From Amycolatopsis sp. EV170708-02-1 (GTDB taxonomy: Bacteria > Actinomycetota > Actinomycetes > Mycobacteriales > Pseudonocardiaceae): DNA of 64,000 nucleotides. Both the position numbers and the translations under genes were made by a program. The stretch is from NCBI RefSeq assembly GCF_022479115.1, contig NZ_CP092497.1, forward strand, positions 4,712,001-4,776,000, given 5' to 3'. Under the pieces are notes generated by a model. That model saw only the letters and a program-made list of their open reading frames with translations, was not told the DNA's origin and did no database searches. Positions 16,626 through 25,779 of this stretch are shown piece by piece; the first letter of the stretch is position 1, and each line of letters begins with the position of its first letter.

Positions 16626-16939
16626 GATCGCACTGCATGACCAGTCAGCTGCACCAAGCCCAGCCCCGCACGACACCGCTAAGGAGCACCTGCACGAATC
16701 CTCTGCACCGACCCTAGCCAGCGAAAATCCCACCCATCGGTGCCCCGAAACCGTTGTCGTGTAGCACGCCCGCGAAACCACCCGATCGAGCGGAAGTTCG
16801 CAGGGTCTGCACGCCTTCGGACAGCTAGTCGACGCCACCCTCACCGGGGCGCACCAACCAGAGCCACGCCGCGAAGGTGGACGCCGGTCTCGCGGCAGCG
16901 GTCCACGACAACGGGCCGACGACGTCGCGCCACGGGCCA

Positions 16940-16976
16940 CACTGTCGGCGTCCGCAATCCACGGACGCCGACAGTG
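16940..16976. repeat. Perfect 15-bp stem hairpin
   Basis: CACTGTCGGCGTCCG at 16940-16954 and CGGACGCCGACAGTG at 16962-16976 are exact inverse complements around a 7-base loop. It lies between the helicase remnant and a small helix-turn-helix frame. There is no T-tract, so it is either a terminator or a remnant of a mobile-element end. Confidence 0.6.
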
Positions 16977-16992
16977 CCGACGCCACGAGCCG

Positions 16993-17331
16993 GTGTGGTG
17001 GATGCGGAACCTCCTTACCGGCGCACTGCGCGAGATTCCGCTTCAGGACGTTCAGGACATGCACCAACCTCGACCGCTCGACCTGGCAAGTACCGATCCG
17101 GTCACCGAACCTGTCAGAAGTAGCCCGGCGTCAGCAAGATCGCTTGCCCCATGGGGAACGGGGTTACCTCACGAGGTCGCCGAGATGTGCGATGTCCAGC
17201 CCAGCACTGTCCTGCAGTGGCGCCGTCGTGGACTGGCCACACGGAACACCGCAGACGGTCTCCGCTACGGCGTCGCCGACGTACTCGACCACCAAGCCGG
17301 ACAGCGACGCCGACGGCCAACACAGCCGTAA
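16993..17331 (+). CDS. Small helix-turn-helix (excisionase/MerR-like) protein, possibly a remnant
   Basis: The C-terminal part reads LPHEVAEMCDVQPSTVLQWR, RRGLATRNTADGLRYGVADV, a winged helix-turn-helix of the excisionase or phage-regulator kind (helix, turn at DVQPS, recognition helix TVLQWRRRG). The N-terminal 50 residues have no recognisable fold and the start is unclear. It sits among decayed mobile genes and may be an orphan excisionase-type protein. Confidence 0.4.
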   Translation: MWWMRNLLTGALREIPLQDVQDMHQPRPLDLASTDPVTEPVRSSPASARSLAPWGTGLPHEVAEMCDVQPSTVLQWRRRGLATRNTADGLRYGVADVLDHQAGQRRRRPTQP

Positions 17332-17472
17332 ACCGTGATATGCCCTGGGATTCATGACCGCCCCAGTGGCGCGACGGCGCGACTGTACCACTCTGCCCAG
17401 CAAGCACCCCTAAGTCCGCTTACCCAACGGAACGGGCTCGCTTACTCCGTCGAACCAGTCGAGCCGGACTCT

Positions 17473-17916
17473 CTACTCCGTGATTGTGCCGGTCCTGCAC
17501 TCGACGACTTGACCATCGTCCCAGCCGCAGGCTTTCCAGCTGGCCGTCTTGCCGTTGGGAATGTTTCCCACTCCCATGCAAAAGGATTCACCGCTGTAGA
17601 CGTGCTTGTAGTAGCTCTTCCCAGTATAATTGTTTGTCACCTTGACCGAGGAGGACTGCCCGTCGAAAGGCCTGTCGACAATAAGGAAGTTGTCCTGGTC
17701 GTTTCCCGTACTCTCGTTGTAGTCGTGCCAGTATAGACTTCCCGCCTTGGAGCCGGACCCTCCGCCGTCGGGAATGTACCAATGACCTTCGTTCCCGCTG
17801 CTGCATGACGCCTGAGCTTCTGCGGAGACCATCGTATCGGCACTGGCAGAGGCTGGGGCGAACAGGGCGGCGGCGAAAGCTGCACCGATAATGCCAACTC
17901 GCGTGCGGTTCTTCAT
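17473..17916 (-). CDS. Small secreted protein with four cysteines
   Basis: 147 residues. MKNRTRVGIIGAAFAAALFA followed by PASASA-DT is a clear Sec signal peptide, cleaved near residue 26. The mature part contains four cysteines (SCSSG, FCMG, KACGW, VECRT) and many Gly/Ser/Tyr/Asn residues (YWHDYNESTGNDQDN, KVTNNYTGKSYYKHV), consistent with a disulfide-bonded exported protein. The ATG at 17916 has AAAGGGA upstream. Function not recognised; it could be a cell-surface, inhibitor or antimicrobial-type protein. Similar small secreted genes occur at 29.4, 46.6 and 59.5 kb. Confidence 0.75.
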   Translation of the reverse strand: MKNRTRVGIIGAAFAAALFAPASASADTMVSAEAQASCSSGNEGHWYIPDGGGSGSKAGSLYWHDYNESTGNDQDNFLIVDRPFDGQSSSVKVTNNYTGKSYYKHVYSGESFCMGVGNIPNGKTASWKACGWDDGQVVECRTGTITE

Positions 17917-18067
17917 AGCATCCCTTTCGTTTCCTTCCGACACAGCACCAATCAGGAGCTCGAATACCCTGACGGCCGCGGCGGCTCCTAAGAGGATCCT
18001 GCGCCCAGCGGGGCCCGACCACACCTTTGCGCCCTATCGAAAACAGTAGTGTGTGGAGGGCGCGCCC

Positions 18068-18184
18068 CTGCTTCGCCAGAACGCGCGCCTCCGCAAGCAC
18101 GGCATCTGAAACTGGAGACTGCTCGCCTGGGCCGCACGCTTCGCAGACGGCCGCACCTACAACGACTGCCCCGGCACCGGAATA
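18068..18184 (+). pseudogene. GP88-like phage/plasmid protein fragment with in-frame stop
   Basis: One frame reads LLRQNARLRKHGI, a stop, then NWRLLAWAARFADGRTYNDC and PGTG. This resembles the start of GP88-type proteins of actinobacterial elements, where the stop position is normally an aromatic residue. Everything after PGTG is lost. It is a short relic; the assignment is from memory of the motif. The rest of 18025-18530 shows nothing else. Confidence 0.35.
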
Positions 18185-18530
18185 GCCAGGGGGTTGGAGT
18201 CAGCTCGGTCGAGCGATGTGGCGAATCTGGTGCCGTGGCGCAGTTTCGGCCGGATCGGGAGCAGGCCTGGGTGAGCCCTGTCCTCGTGAGGCCAGGCGGA
18301 GCACCGCTCCCCCGCGAACGGCTAACCGTCGCAATCCTCTTTGCCGGCTCCAGGCGCGTGCATCTGTCACGTGCAGGTGAAGCTGCCCTCGGGCACCAGC
18401 GTGCACCCTGTCCTGATTCGAGATACGAAATGGACGCTCCGCGCCACCAGACGCGGAGCGTCCAAGCCGGTGTTCTCGTCACACGAGGCCATACAGCAGA
18501 CACTTCCTTTTGGGAGTGTCCGGTGTGGTG

Positions 18531-18935
18531 CTACTCGGCGAGCACGTACCGATTCTCGTCCAGTGCGTCGAGGTCGATGGTGACTACGCGGTCTTCACTG
18601 GCCGTGATCAGGCGCCGGAGCTGGTCGGAGTCCTCATCCAGGGGCAGCAAGGCCCTGGTCCCGAACCGGCGACACAGCGCAGCGACGACCTCTGCTTCCA
18701 TCGGCCCGGCCACGGTGTCATCGGTGGTGACGTCCACTCGCCAGGCGAACTCGCCCCCGTCGAGATCGATGTAGGTGCAGCTGACGGTGGCCGGCGACCC
18801 TCCGCCATCTTCGTAGAGCCGTCCCACGTGGACTCCACCCGGGTCCACCGCGAAGACCTCGGAGATCGCGCGGTGCAGCGCGCCAGTGTCCGGCAGGCGG
18901 TCCAGAACGAAGCTGTAGTCAAGCATGTCGTTCAC
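18531..18935 (-). CDS. Probable immunity protein for the adjacent secreted toxin-like protein
   Basis: 134 residues, strongly acidic, without signal or membrane segment. Segments such as VSCTYIDLDGGEFAWRVDVT and AEVVAALCRRFGTRALLPLD alternate strands and helices. The gene begins directly at the stop codon of the 537-residue secreted protein upstream (TAG|GTG); an ATG at 18926 with AGGTGA before it is an alternative start. A small acidic protein encoded immediately after a secreted protein with a variable C-terminal domain is the classic toxin-immunity layout. The pairing is inferred from context, since the family itself was not recognised. Confidence 0.6.
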   Translation of the reverse strand: MNDMLDYSFVLDRLPDTGALHRAISEVFAVDPGGVHVGRLYEDGGGSPATVSCTYIDLDGGEFAWRVDVTTDDTVAGPMEAEVVAALCRRFGTRALLPLDEDSDQLRRLITASEDRVVTIDLDALDENRYVLAE

Positions 18936-20549
18936 CTACTTTCCGTAGTGCGCATACACTTCGCGGGCCTTGTCGAACGCCTCCGGTGTGATGCTCGGAT
19001 TGCGTGCGACGTTTCGCTTTGCCGCCTCGACATCCCCGTTCGCCTGGATCAGGGCGCTCAGTGCCTTGTACTGTGGCCTGTCCAGTTCCACGAAACCCGG
19101 TCCGTCCACGGGGAAGACCCTCCCGCCGGACTTTACCCGGTACCGGCGCCCGCTCTCGGCCTGATAGGTGCTCGTCTTCGGGTCCCATCGGGCTTTGCCC
19201 GACTGGATGTCCGCGAGCTCCTGCCGGACGGCTTCCCTGACCGAAGGCAGTATGACCGTGTTCTCGGCCTTGACCTCATGTTTCGGGCTGATCCGGTTGA
19301 GGTAGTGGCGGTCGTGCGGCTGGCGAAGCAGGTACGTGCCTGCCGGGCCGGGCACGTTCGGATTGATCTGTGGCGCTTGCGGCGGGGACGCGGGCGGTTG
19401 CACGGACGCCTGCAGAGATGGAGCAGGAGGCGCTGGCGGTGTAGGGGGTGCAGGGGGTGCAGGGGGCGGATTCTGACCGGCCACAGCTTGACGCCACAGG
19501 TCGCGAAGTGCCTCCGGGATGACCGCCTCGACGGCGGCTTCGCCCGCTTCGGCAGTCCTGCCCTCGGCCAGATATACACCGGCCTCTTCCAGCCCCAGCA
19601 CCGTGCCCGGCCAGCCCGGGATCTCGTCGATCGTGTCGAGGAAATCGTGTGTCACGTCCTGAATGGCTTCCTTGTTCTCCTCGCGGGCCTGATGGCACGC
19701 TTCGGATTCCCACCCGGCGCCGCCCACCTCTGGATAGAGCGAGCCACACGCCCCGGCGACCTCCGCCAGGTCGTCCGGCTCTCCGGGGTCGGGTTTACTG
19801 ACCGGACGCACCTGACTGACCGGTCGATCGACGCTCGGCTGAGGCCGCTCTTCGCGCTCCTCGCTACGTTCACGGCCGCGGTCGCCGTCGTCGTTCCGGT
19901 TGTCCTCGCGATCGTTGTCATCGTCCCGATCCCGATCCCGGTCTCGATCCCGGTCCCGGTCATCGCCCCGAGCCCGTTCCCGATCCTGGCTCCGGTCGTT
20001 GCCCTCGTCGCGATCGTCATCGCGGTCCCGGCCCTCGTCCTTTTCTCTTTCCGTCCTCTCGCCCTTCTTGTCATCCTTTTTGTCGTCCTTCTTCTTGCCC
20101 TCTTTCTTGCCGCCGTTGTCCTTCTTACCGCGCTCGCTGCCGCCTTTCCTGTCGTCCTTGTCATCGCCGGAATTCCCTCGCCCGTTGTCGCTCTTCGACG
20201 TCTTCCGCGACGGCGTAGACGTCCGGACCTGCGACCTCGGACGCCCCTCGGGCCGCTGCACGAACTTGTGGGCGGCCACCCCCTTACGCTCGGCATCACG
20301 TTCAGGCGCAGGCCGCCTGGGCCTGTCGTCGTCCGGGGTACTGGCCCGGCTCCCGCCGGAATTCCTACCTTCGGGCTTCCCCCCGGTCGGATCTTCCTGC
20401 GAGTGATCCCCCGGCCCTTTCTGCGGCGCGTGCTGCTCGCGCGCGTTCGCCACCCCGGCGCCGAACAGGCTGAACAACACCGCCAGCGCCGCTCCGGTCA
20501 CCGCGTTCGCGGCCCACCGCAGCGCGGTCAAAATCCTCGCCTTGCGCAT
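18936..20549 (-). CDS. Secreted polymorphic-toxin-like protein with low-complexity linker
   Basis: 537 residues. A signal peptide (MRKARILTALRWAANAVTGA, then ALAVLFSLFGAGVANA) leads into a long charged linker (about 45-250) rich in Arg-Asp and Lys-Asp repeats. A helical part follows (ACGSLYPEVGGAGWESEACH, HDFLDTIDEIPGWPGTVLGL), then a proline-rich hinge (about 355-400) and a basic C-terminal domain of about 130 residues (RHYLNRISPKHEVKAEN, VREAVRQELADIQSGKARWD, SGGRVFPVDGPGFVELDRPQ, FDKAREVYAHYGK). The layout (export signal, stalk, variable tip) and the adjacent acidic partner suggest a contact-dependent toxin. The tip was not matched to a known toxin fold. The ATG at 20549 follows GGGGTGGG. 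Confidence 0.65.
   Translation of the reverse strand: MRKARILTALRWAANAVTGAALAVLFSLFGAGVANAREQHAPQKGPGDHSQEDPTGGKPEGRNSGGSRASTPDDDRPRRPAPERDAERKGVAAHKFVQRPEGRPRSQVRTSTPSRKTSKSDNGRGNSGDDKDDRKGGSERGKKDNGGKKEGKKKDDKKDDKKGERTEREKDEGRDRDDDRDEGNDRSQDRERARGDDRDRDRDRDRDRDDDNDREDNRNDDGDRGRERSEEREERPQPSVDRPVSQVRPVSKPDPGEPDDLAEVAGACGSLYPEVGGAGWESEACHQAREENKEAIQDVTHDFLDTIDEIPGWPGTVLGLEEAGVYLAEGRTAEAGEAAVEAVIPEALRDLWRQAVAGQNPPPAPPAPPTPPAPPAPSLQASVQPPASPPQAPQINPNVPGPAGTYLLRQPHDRHYLNRISPKHEVKAENTVILPSVREAVRQELADIQSGKARWDPKTSTYQAESGRRYRVKSGGRVFPVDGPGFVELDRPQYKALSALIQANGDVEAAKRNVARNPSITPEAFDKAREVYAHYGK
19880..20160 (-). repeat. Arg/Asp and Lys/Asp low-complexity repeat tract in the toxin-like gene
   Basis: The DNA consists of hexamer-like units such as GATCCC and GGTCCC on the plus strand, coding for RD/RE and KD/KK dipeptide runs on the minus strand. 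This forms a flexible, highly charged stalk and is prone to slippage. Confidence 0.7.
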
Positions 20550-20745
20550 CGCCCACCCCGCAATCAGCAAATATCCATCGACTGATCAGGGTGCGCGCCC
20601 AGGGTTCAGCACCGGTTCATTCGCGGTACAGCACGGCACGGAAAGGCATATTCCCTCGCCGGCTGAAAGCCTCTAAACTTTCACCCGTCGAGCCTGCCGC
20701 CACTTTTCTTGCCGATGGCTTGACGGACAGCTGAGTAGATCGTTC

Positions 20746-21051
20746 TTGTTCTCTCCTGCCTACCTTCTCTTCTCGGGGTTACTGCTCAGTGAGCACACCT
20801 GCGGCGGGTCGCCGACGACGCTGGCTGAGCCATCCATTCCCGGCAGCACCCCGCTGCTGAGGGACACCATCCTCAGCGGGTGGGTCACCATCGGCGGCGG
20901 CCTCATCGGCTTGCCGGGTTCGACAGCCAAGACGAAAACCTCAGCACCTGAAGGAATGAGCTGGCAAGACCTCGCGCCGGCTGGAGCCGCGACCGGCAGG
21001 GTGATCGCCGTCAAGGGCGACGTGCTCTACCGACTGCAACCGGAGACCTGA
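20746..21051 (+). CDS. Uncharacterised short frame
   Basis: 101 residues, not recognised. The second half (TILSGWVTIGGGLIGLPGST, MSWQDLAPAGAATGRVIAVK, GDVLYRLQ) looks like a real protein C-terminus, while the first half is weak and starts at TTG. It may be a fragment of a larger gene. The stretch 21052-21462 after it shows no recognisable gene. Confidence 0.3.
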   Translation: MFSPAYLLFSGLLLSEHTCGGSPTTLAEPSIPGSTPLLRDTILSGWVTIGGGLIGLPGSTAKTKTSAPEGMSWQDLAPAGAATGRVIAVKGDVLYRLQPET

Positions 21052-21462
21052 GGGGCGGCAACCGTGGCTTCGGTGCCACCGCACCATTACTCCGCAGGAC
21101 GGCGCTCATGCCGATGAGCGCGCGTCGCAGGGATTGGAGTTCTCGATCTGCTGCAGGTGGTCCGGAATTCGGCATCGATTCTTACGCCGCGATAGAACGC
21201 CATCGGGATCATCGGTCGACGTGGCACTGCTGGCCACTGCCTTCTCCCACCGTATTTGCAGTGCGTCCAGTCGTCGTTGTTCGACGGTCGCGGCGAAATG
21301 GGAGTAGGTTTCCTGGACCTTGCCTTGGGGTACGACCGCGGCTGATGATGGCCAGTCAGCGGAGAACCATCCGGCCATGCGCCCGCGGAGAACTGTCCGC
21401 CCGTCGGCTGACGTGGCTGCACTTACGCGATTCGGCGGGCCACCGCGTTCATGACCGACCGT

Positions 21463-22155
21463 TCAGCGCCTTGCCTGATCAGATTTCTGCTCCGTGGTTG
21501 GCACCGGACGCGCTTCTCCGCTGTGCCGGGAACAACGCAGCAGGTGCTCGACCGTGTCACGGTCGCCGGTGATGGTCAGGTCACCTGACCGCTCGGCGTC
21601 GGCGATGGTGCGTTCGTCGAACACGAGTGACTGCAAAGTTGCGGCGGTCGTGGTGATAGTGGAGTCGGCGTCGTCGACCTCGGCACGCTTGGCCAGAAGC
21701 CTCCCGTTCTTGATCACCAGCAGGAAGTGGTCGTCGTCGAACCGCAGCTGGACGACCGCGTCGCGGGGTGTCGCGTCGCCGGCGGTGAACCTGCCTGTCA
21801 AGGCGAGAACCAGGGCGTCGATGCCGAGAGCCGGACTGACGGCGTCACCTAGTGGGACGTACTCGCCCCACCGGCGCAGCTCCATCAGGACGGGCTCAAG
21901 TTCACGACCTCGGCCGGTCAGTTCGTAGGCCGAGGTGCTGCTTGGTGCGAACCTGCGCCTGCGCACGAGGTTCGCGTGTTCCAACTCCCGAAGCCGTTGC
22001 GACAGAACGTTTTCACTGATACCCGGCAGTCCGCGGCGCAGGTCACTGAACCGTTTCGGGCCGAGGAGCAGTTCGCGTACCACCAGCAGTGCCCAGCGCT
22101 CCCCGATTTGACCCAGCGCTCGGGCGATGCCACACGGATCGTCAAAGCCACGCAT
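21463..22155 (-). CDS. HxlR family transcriptional regulator with C-terminal SCP2-like domain
   Basis: 230 residues. The winged helix-turn-helix (ALGQIGERWALLVVRELLLG, PKRFSDLRRGLPGISENVLS, QRLRELEHANLVRRR) is typical of HxlR. The C-terminal half (AVVQLRFDDDHFLLVIKNGR, RTIADAERSGDLTITGD) resembles the sterol-carrier-like ligand domain often fused to such regulators. It is divergent from an alpha/beta hydrolase gene, with an inverted repeat in the shared promoter, so it likely represses itself and the hydrolase. Confidence 0.85.
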   Translation of the reverse strand: MRGFDDPCGIARALGQIGERWALLVVRELLLGPKRFSDLRRGLPGISENVLSQRLRELEHANLVRRRRFAPSSTSAYELTGRGRELEPVLMELRRWGEYVPLGDAVSPALGIDALVLALTGRFTAGDATPRDAVVQLRFDDDHFLLVIKNGRLLAKRAEVDDADSTITTTAATLQSLVFDERTIADAERSGDLTITGDRDTVEHLLRCSRHSGEARPVPTTEQKSDQARR

Positions 22156-22196
22156 CAGACCACCCTAGAGGAACGCTTGCTCTTTCGCAGCGACCA

Positions 22197-22211
22197 CTCC
22201 TAAAGTAGGAG
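22197..22211. promoter_or_regulatory. Probable HxlR operator
   Basis: CTCCTA-AAG-TAGGAG is a perfect 6-bp inverted repeat with a 3-base spacer in the 87-base region between the divergent regulator and hydrolase genes. Confidence 0.55.
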
Positions 22212-22242
22212 CGATCGGGTTGATGCCGACGGAGGAGGATTG

Positions 22243-23043
22243 ATGGCACAGGTGAGATCGGACGACGGCACACTCATCACCTACGACCGCAGCGGAACAG
22301 GACCGGCGGTCCTCCTCGTCGGCGGAGGCCTCGACGACGGCTCGGAGAACGCGGCGATCGCCGCAGAGCTGGCACGGCACTTCACCGTGTACAACTACGC
22401 ACGCCGTGGTCGCGGCGGAAGCGGCGACACCGCTCCTTACGCCGTGGCGCGCGAGATCGACGACATCCAGGCGCTGATCGGCACAGCCGGTGGTTCGGCG
22501 CACGTGTTCGGCGCCTCCTCCGGTGGCGCGCTGGCGCTGGAAGCCGCAGCCGCCGGCTCGGCGATAGACAGGATCGCGGTGTACGAGGTGCCGTACATGA
22601 GCGACGCGTCGATGGCCGAGCACTGGTCGACGTACGTCGACCAGTTGACGATCGCACTGGCCGAGGGCCGGCGTTGGGACGCGGTCGAGCTGTTCATGCG
22701 ACTGGCCGGCTCGTCCGACGAGGAGGTGGCCGCCACACGTGACTCGCCGTTCGGGCCCGGCCTGAAAGTCCTGGCCCCCACCCTCGCCTACGACGCGGCG
22801 TGCCTCGGCGACGGACTCCCGCCGACCACCCGGCTGGCCCGCGTCACGCAACCCGCCCTGGTAGCGACGGGGGCCGTCCCCGACCAGCACATGCAGGGCC
22901 TGCAACCCGGCTTCTTCGACGCCGCGGCGGACGCCATCACCGCGGCACTACCCAATGCCGAGCGCCGAATCATCGAGGGGCAGTCGCACGTCGCCGATCC
23001 GTCGGTGTTCGCGGCCGTCCTGGCGGAGTTCTTCGCCCGATGA
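22243..23043 (+). CDS. Alpha/beta hydrolase
   Basis: 266 residues. The start MAQVRSDDGTLITYDRSGTG and AVLLVGGGLDDGS (oxyanion strand) lead to the nucleophile elbow HVFGASSGGALALEAA (GxSxG, Ser in GASSG). The catalytic acid is probably in the VATGAVPDQHMQGLQPG region, and the His in EGQSHVADPSVFA. The ATG at 22243 follows GGAGGA. The fold covers esterases, haloperoxidase-like and epoxide-type hydrolases, so the substrate is open. It is divergent from, and probably controlled by, the HxlR-type regulator. Confidence 0.85.
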   Translation: MAQVRSDDGTLITYDRSGTGPAVLLVGGGLDDGSENAAIAAELARHFTVYNYARRGRGGSGDTAPYAVAREIDDIQALIGTAGGSAHVFGASSGGALALEAAAAGSAIDRIAVYEVPYMSDASMAEHWSTYVDQLTIALAEGRRWDAVELFMRLAGSSDEEVAATRDSPFGPGLKVLAPTLAYDAACLGDGLPPTTRLARVTQPALVATGAVPDQHMQGLQPGFFDAAADAITAALPNAERRIIEGQSHVADPSVFAAVLAEFFAR

Positions 23044-23094
23044 AGCCGGCCGATCAAGAGGTCACGCCGGCCGCGACACTTCTCACCCGCCGAT

Positions 23095-23454
23095 TCAGCT
23101 GGCCTTCGTCATTATTTCGTCGCCTGGCTTGCCGGTCACTACGTCCACGGCCGCCACCAGTCGCGCTCGCCTCCCAACGGGGACCGATCTGCGCGACGAG
23201 CGAAGGTCACAGCCCACCTTTCCCGCTGCGATACGGGCATCAGCCCACGAGCGCGCGGAGGCCCTACACCATGTCGGCCGGGAGCAGCACCAGGCTTCCC
23301 ACCGGGGCCACAGGTCCGTCGCACCGGTGATCGTCCCAGCCAGCTGCCGGATCTCCGCGGCTCGGCCGGCATCGACCTGGTATCCCGGCTGGGCAACGAC
23401 GTCGAGACAGGCGAGCTTGACCGCACGACGAAGCCGGGCGCGCGATCCGAGCAC
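23095..23454 (-). other. Unassigned open frame in a 450-base gap
   Basis: A 119-residue frame whose first part (RLRRAVKLACLDVVAQPGYQ, VDAGRAAEIRQLAGTITGAT) looks protein-like, but the remainder is rich in Trp/Cys/Arg as in non-coding frames. It may be a truncated gene lying between the hydrolase and a DUF6461-type gene. Nothing else was seen in 23044-23490. Confidence 0.25.
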
Positions 23455-23490
23455 GATGGCCAGTGCGGATCGGAGGACTTCCCGTTGCCC

Positions 23491-25779
23491 CTATCGCTCT
23501 TGAGCTATTCGCCGCGCGTGCTCGAGCAGGTCCTCGCCGCGCGACCCGGCCGCGTTACGTGCCGCTGACAGCGCACCGATCGCGGCGGCGAGCGGGTCCG
23601 GGTTGGTTGCCTGGTGGAGTGCCTGCCATAGCCAGGAGTGCTCCCGATGCGCCCGCAGCTGCGATCGCCTGGCCGCGATTTCCGCCTCCTGGCTCAGCCG
23701 ACGCTCCGCGAGCACTTCCGCGATGACGGGGTCTCCGGTGACCCCGGCGTGCTCGGCCACGGCCGACGCCGCCCGCCACGCCAGGTCTCGCAGCGTCTCC
23801 TCGGGTACGAAGGCCAGCCGATCGGTGTCCGCTCCCAGAGGGCCATGACCGGGGAACGCGCGCGCACCGTCGGGATCACGCGCCTCGGGATACAGTTCGG
23901 GCAGGTGTGGCAGGATGCGATAGGCGACATCCTCCTCGACCATCCGGTCGAGATCTTCCTTCCGCAACCGGTATCCGGTGTACCGCTCGACGGCGAGCAG
24001 GCCCTTCTCCAGCCTGTCGCGATAGCTGCCGAAATCCAGACCGGCCAACGCTCGGTTCACCTCAGGGTCGGCGATCTCCTCCGAGTATCCGAGTTCGGAC
24101 GACGCGAGGACGTTCCCGTTGTCCGCGAAGGACAACCGGGTCACGGCGTTGATATTCCAGAACAGGCTGCCCGTACGACCTTCCCGTGACAACGGCTCCA
24201 GCACCGGCCGGTACGAACCTTGGAAACCGTTGAACTCGACGGCAAGTACCCCGCCCTCGACCGGAAGCACGGCCACCCAGGGATCAAGGTCGAATGCCTC
24301 GGCCAACTCCTGCGCGGACTCCGGTTCGGCCGGGTCCGCACCGAAGGCGCGGAGCACCCCGGCGGGTGAGGCGCCCCCGACCACCGTGACCGTCGCCGCC
24401 TCACCGAGCAGGCTCTCGCGGATCCACCGATAGGCGGCCTCCGGGGGCGCCTCGATGTCAGGCACGGGTTCACCGCGGACGACGTAACCGAGCCTGTCAC
24501 CGCGTTTGTGCACGATGTCCTCGCCCGGCGGTGCCTGCCACAGCATGAGTTCGTAGCGCTCGCGCTCCTCGCCGTCTCGGCCGATCGCGTGCACCCGCAC
24601 GCGGAAATCGCCCGGCCACGGCGGTGTTCTCAAGTGCCGCCGCGAGTCGCTTTCGCTCAAGGTGGCGTCGCCCCGTTCCGCCCGCCAGGAGAACTCGACG
24701 ACATCGTCCCACCAGTCGAGTTCCACCTCGTCCGGCGCTCTTTCGAGGATCCGCGCCGACACGGGCACCTGGCCCTCCCCCAGCCCGGTCCGGACGGCGA
24801 TCCCGCCGGGGACGGCGACGGCCAGGCCGTTCCCGCTGAAGTCGGGCTCGCCGAGGACAGGGTGTTGCTCGGCCAGGGTGAACCGATGCCCCCGCACCTC
24901 CGCCGAACCCGACGCCGAGACCGGCAGAACGTATTCAGCCCGGCGTTTCTCCAGCAGCGCGGCCGCGTACGCCGGTGGCATCGGGCTTTCGCTCAACAAA
25001 GCCGAAACAGCGCCCAGCGCGACGCCGACGACGGCTGCGGACGTTCCTGCGAGGAGCGGAGCTCCTGCCCTCCGCAACACCGGCGCGGCGGCCGCGACGG
25101 CCAGCGCGAGGTGCGCAGCTCCGTGCGCCGCCGCCAGTTCCTCCTCGCCGGTGAGCTCCGACGGGGGCTCAAGCAGCGGGACCAAGGCCTCGTGCCCAGC
25201 CAATTCTTCGACCAGTGACACGATCAGTGTGGAGAGCCCTGGCCGCAGCTGATCGAGCAGGCGCACCGCGGTGACGGTCTCGGCGCTCGGCCCGCCGATC
25301 ATCCCGAACCCGAACGTCCGCGGAGTCTCGTCCGGCCCGGGCACTGCAGTCTCGACCTCGTACGGGATGGTGACGGCCAACGCATCCAACGTCAGTTCGA
25401 GTGCGCCGAGCAACCGCTCGGAAACAGGATCACCGAGCGAACGCAGCCAGCTCAACGCCGCCGACTCACCATGTCCCGCAAACCGCCTTCCCACCTCGAG
25501 ACCGAAGACGTCCGGCTTCGCATCCGGCGCGCCCAGCCTGCCGAGCGCCGCCGCAGGACCGCGCGGGATCCGCCCACGCAGCAGCGGGACCAGATCCGCG
25601 ACCACCGGCACGAGCGCGCCCGCCAACCCCGGCGGAACCTCCCTGTACTCCTCCACCTCAACCCCCCACAGATCGACGACGTGCACACGGTAGCGAACGC
25701 CACCGACAGATCCTTCCCACATCCAAAGCGCCACAGACTCCCGCAGGCAGAACCACACGACATCCGCAAGCGATGACAC
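23491..25779 (-). CDS. Large DUF6461-domain protein
   Basis: 762 residues, not enzymatically recognisable. Residues about 180-270 are hydrophobic and alanine-rich (HLALAVAAAAPVLRRAGAPL, AVVGVALGAVSALLSESPMP), resembling one or two membrane-like helices. A beta-rich middle part (VELDWWDDVVEFSWRAE, DFRVRVHAIGRDGEERERYE) is followed by a DUF6461-like domain at about 480-580 (DPWVAVLPVEGGVLAVEFNG, FQGSYRPVLEPLSREG, NAVTRLSFADNGNVLASSEL). The C-terminus is helical. It is a single-gene unit. Function unknown; DUF6461 proteins are frequent in actinobacteria near secretion or toxin genes, but that gives no specific role here. Confidence 0.6.
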   Translation of the reverse strand: MSSLADVVWFCLRESVALWMWEGSVGGVRYRVHVVDLWGVEVEEYREVPPGLAGALVPVVADLVPLLRGRIPRGPAAALGRLGAPDAKPDVFGLEVGRRFAGHGESAALSWLRSLGDPVSERLLGALELTLDALAVTIPYEVETAVPGPDETPRTFGFGMIGGPSAETVTAVRLLDQLRPGLSTLIVSLVEELAGHEALVPLLEPPSELTGEEELAAAHGAAHLALAVAAAAPVLRRAGAPLLAGTSAAVVGVALGAVSALLSESPMPPAYAAALLEKRRAEYVLPVSASGSAEVRGHRFTLAEQHPVLGEPDFSGNGLAVAVPGGIAVRTGLGEGQVPVSARILERAPDEVELDWWDDVVEFSWRAERGDATLSESDSRRHLRTPPWPGDFRVRVHAIGRDGEERERYELMLWQAPPGEDIVHKRGDRLGYVVRGEPVPDIEAPPEAAYRWIRESLLGEAATVTVVGGASPAGVLRAFGADPAEPESAQELAEAFDLDPWVAVLPVEGGVLAVEFNGFQGSYRPVLEPLSREGRTGSLFWNINAVTRLSFADNGNVLASSELGYSEEIADPEVNRALAGLDFGSYRDRLEKGLLAVERYTGYRLRKEDLDRMVEEDVAYRILPHLPELYPEARDPDGARAFPGHGPLGADTDRLAFVPEETLRDLAWRAASAVAEHAGVTGDPVIAEVLAERRLSQEAEIAARRSQLRAHREHSWLWQALHQATNPDPLAAAIGALSAARNAAGSRGEDLLEHARRIAQER

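Noticed and set aside
21087..21422. Minus-strand frames next to the HxlR gene
   Set aside because: Two frames are open, neither with a plausible start or recognisable fold.
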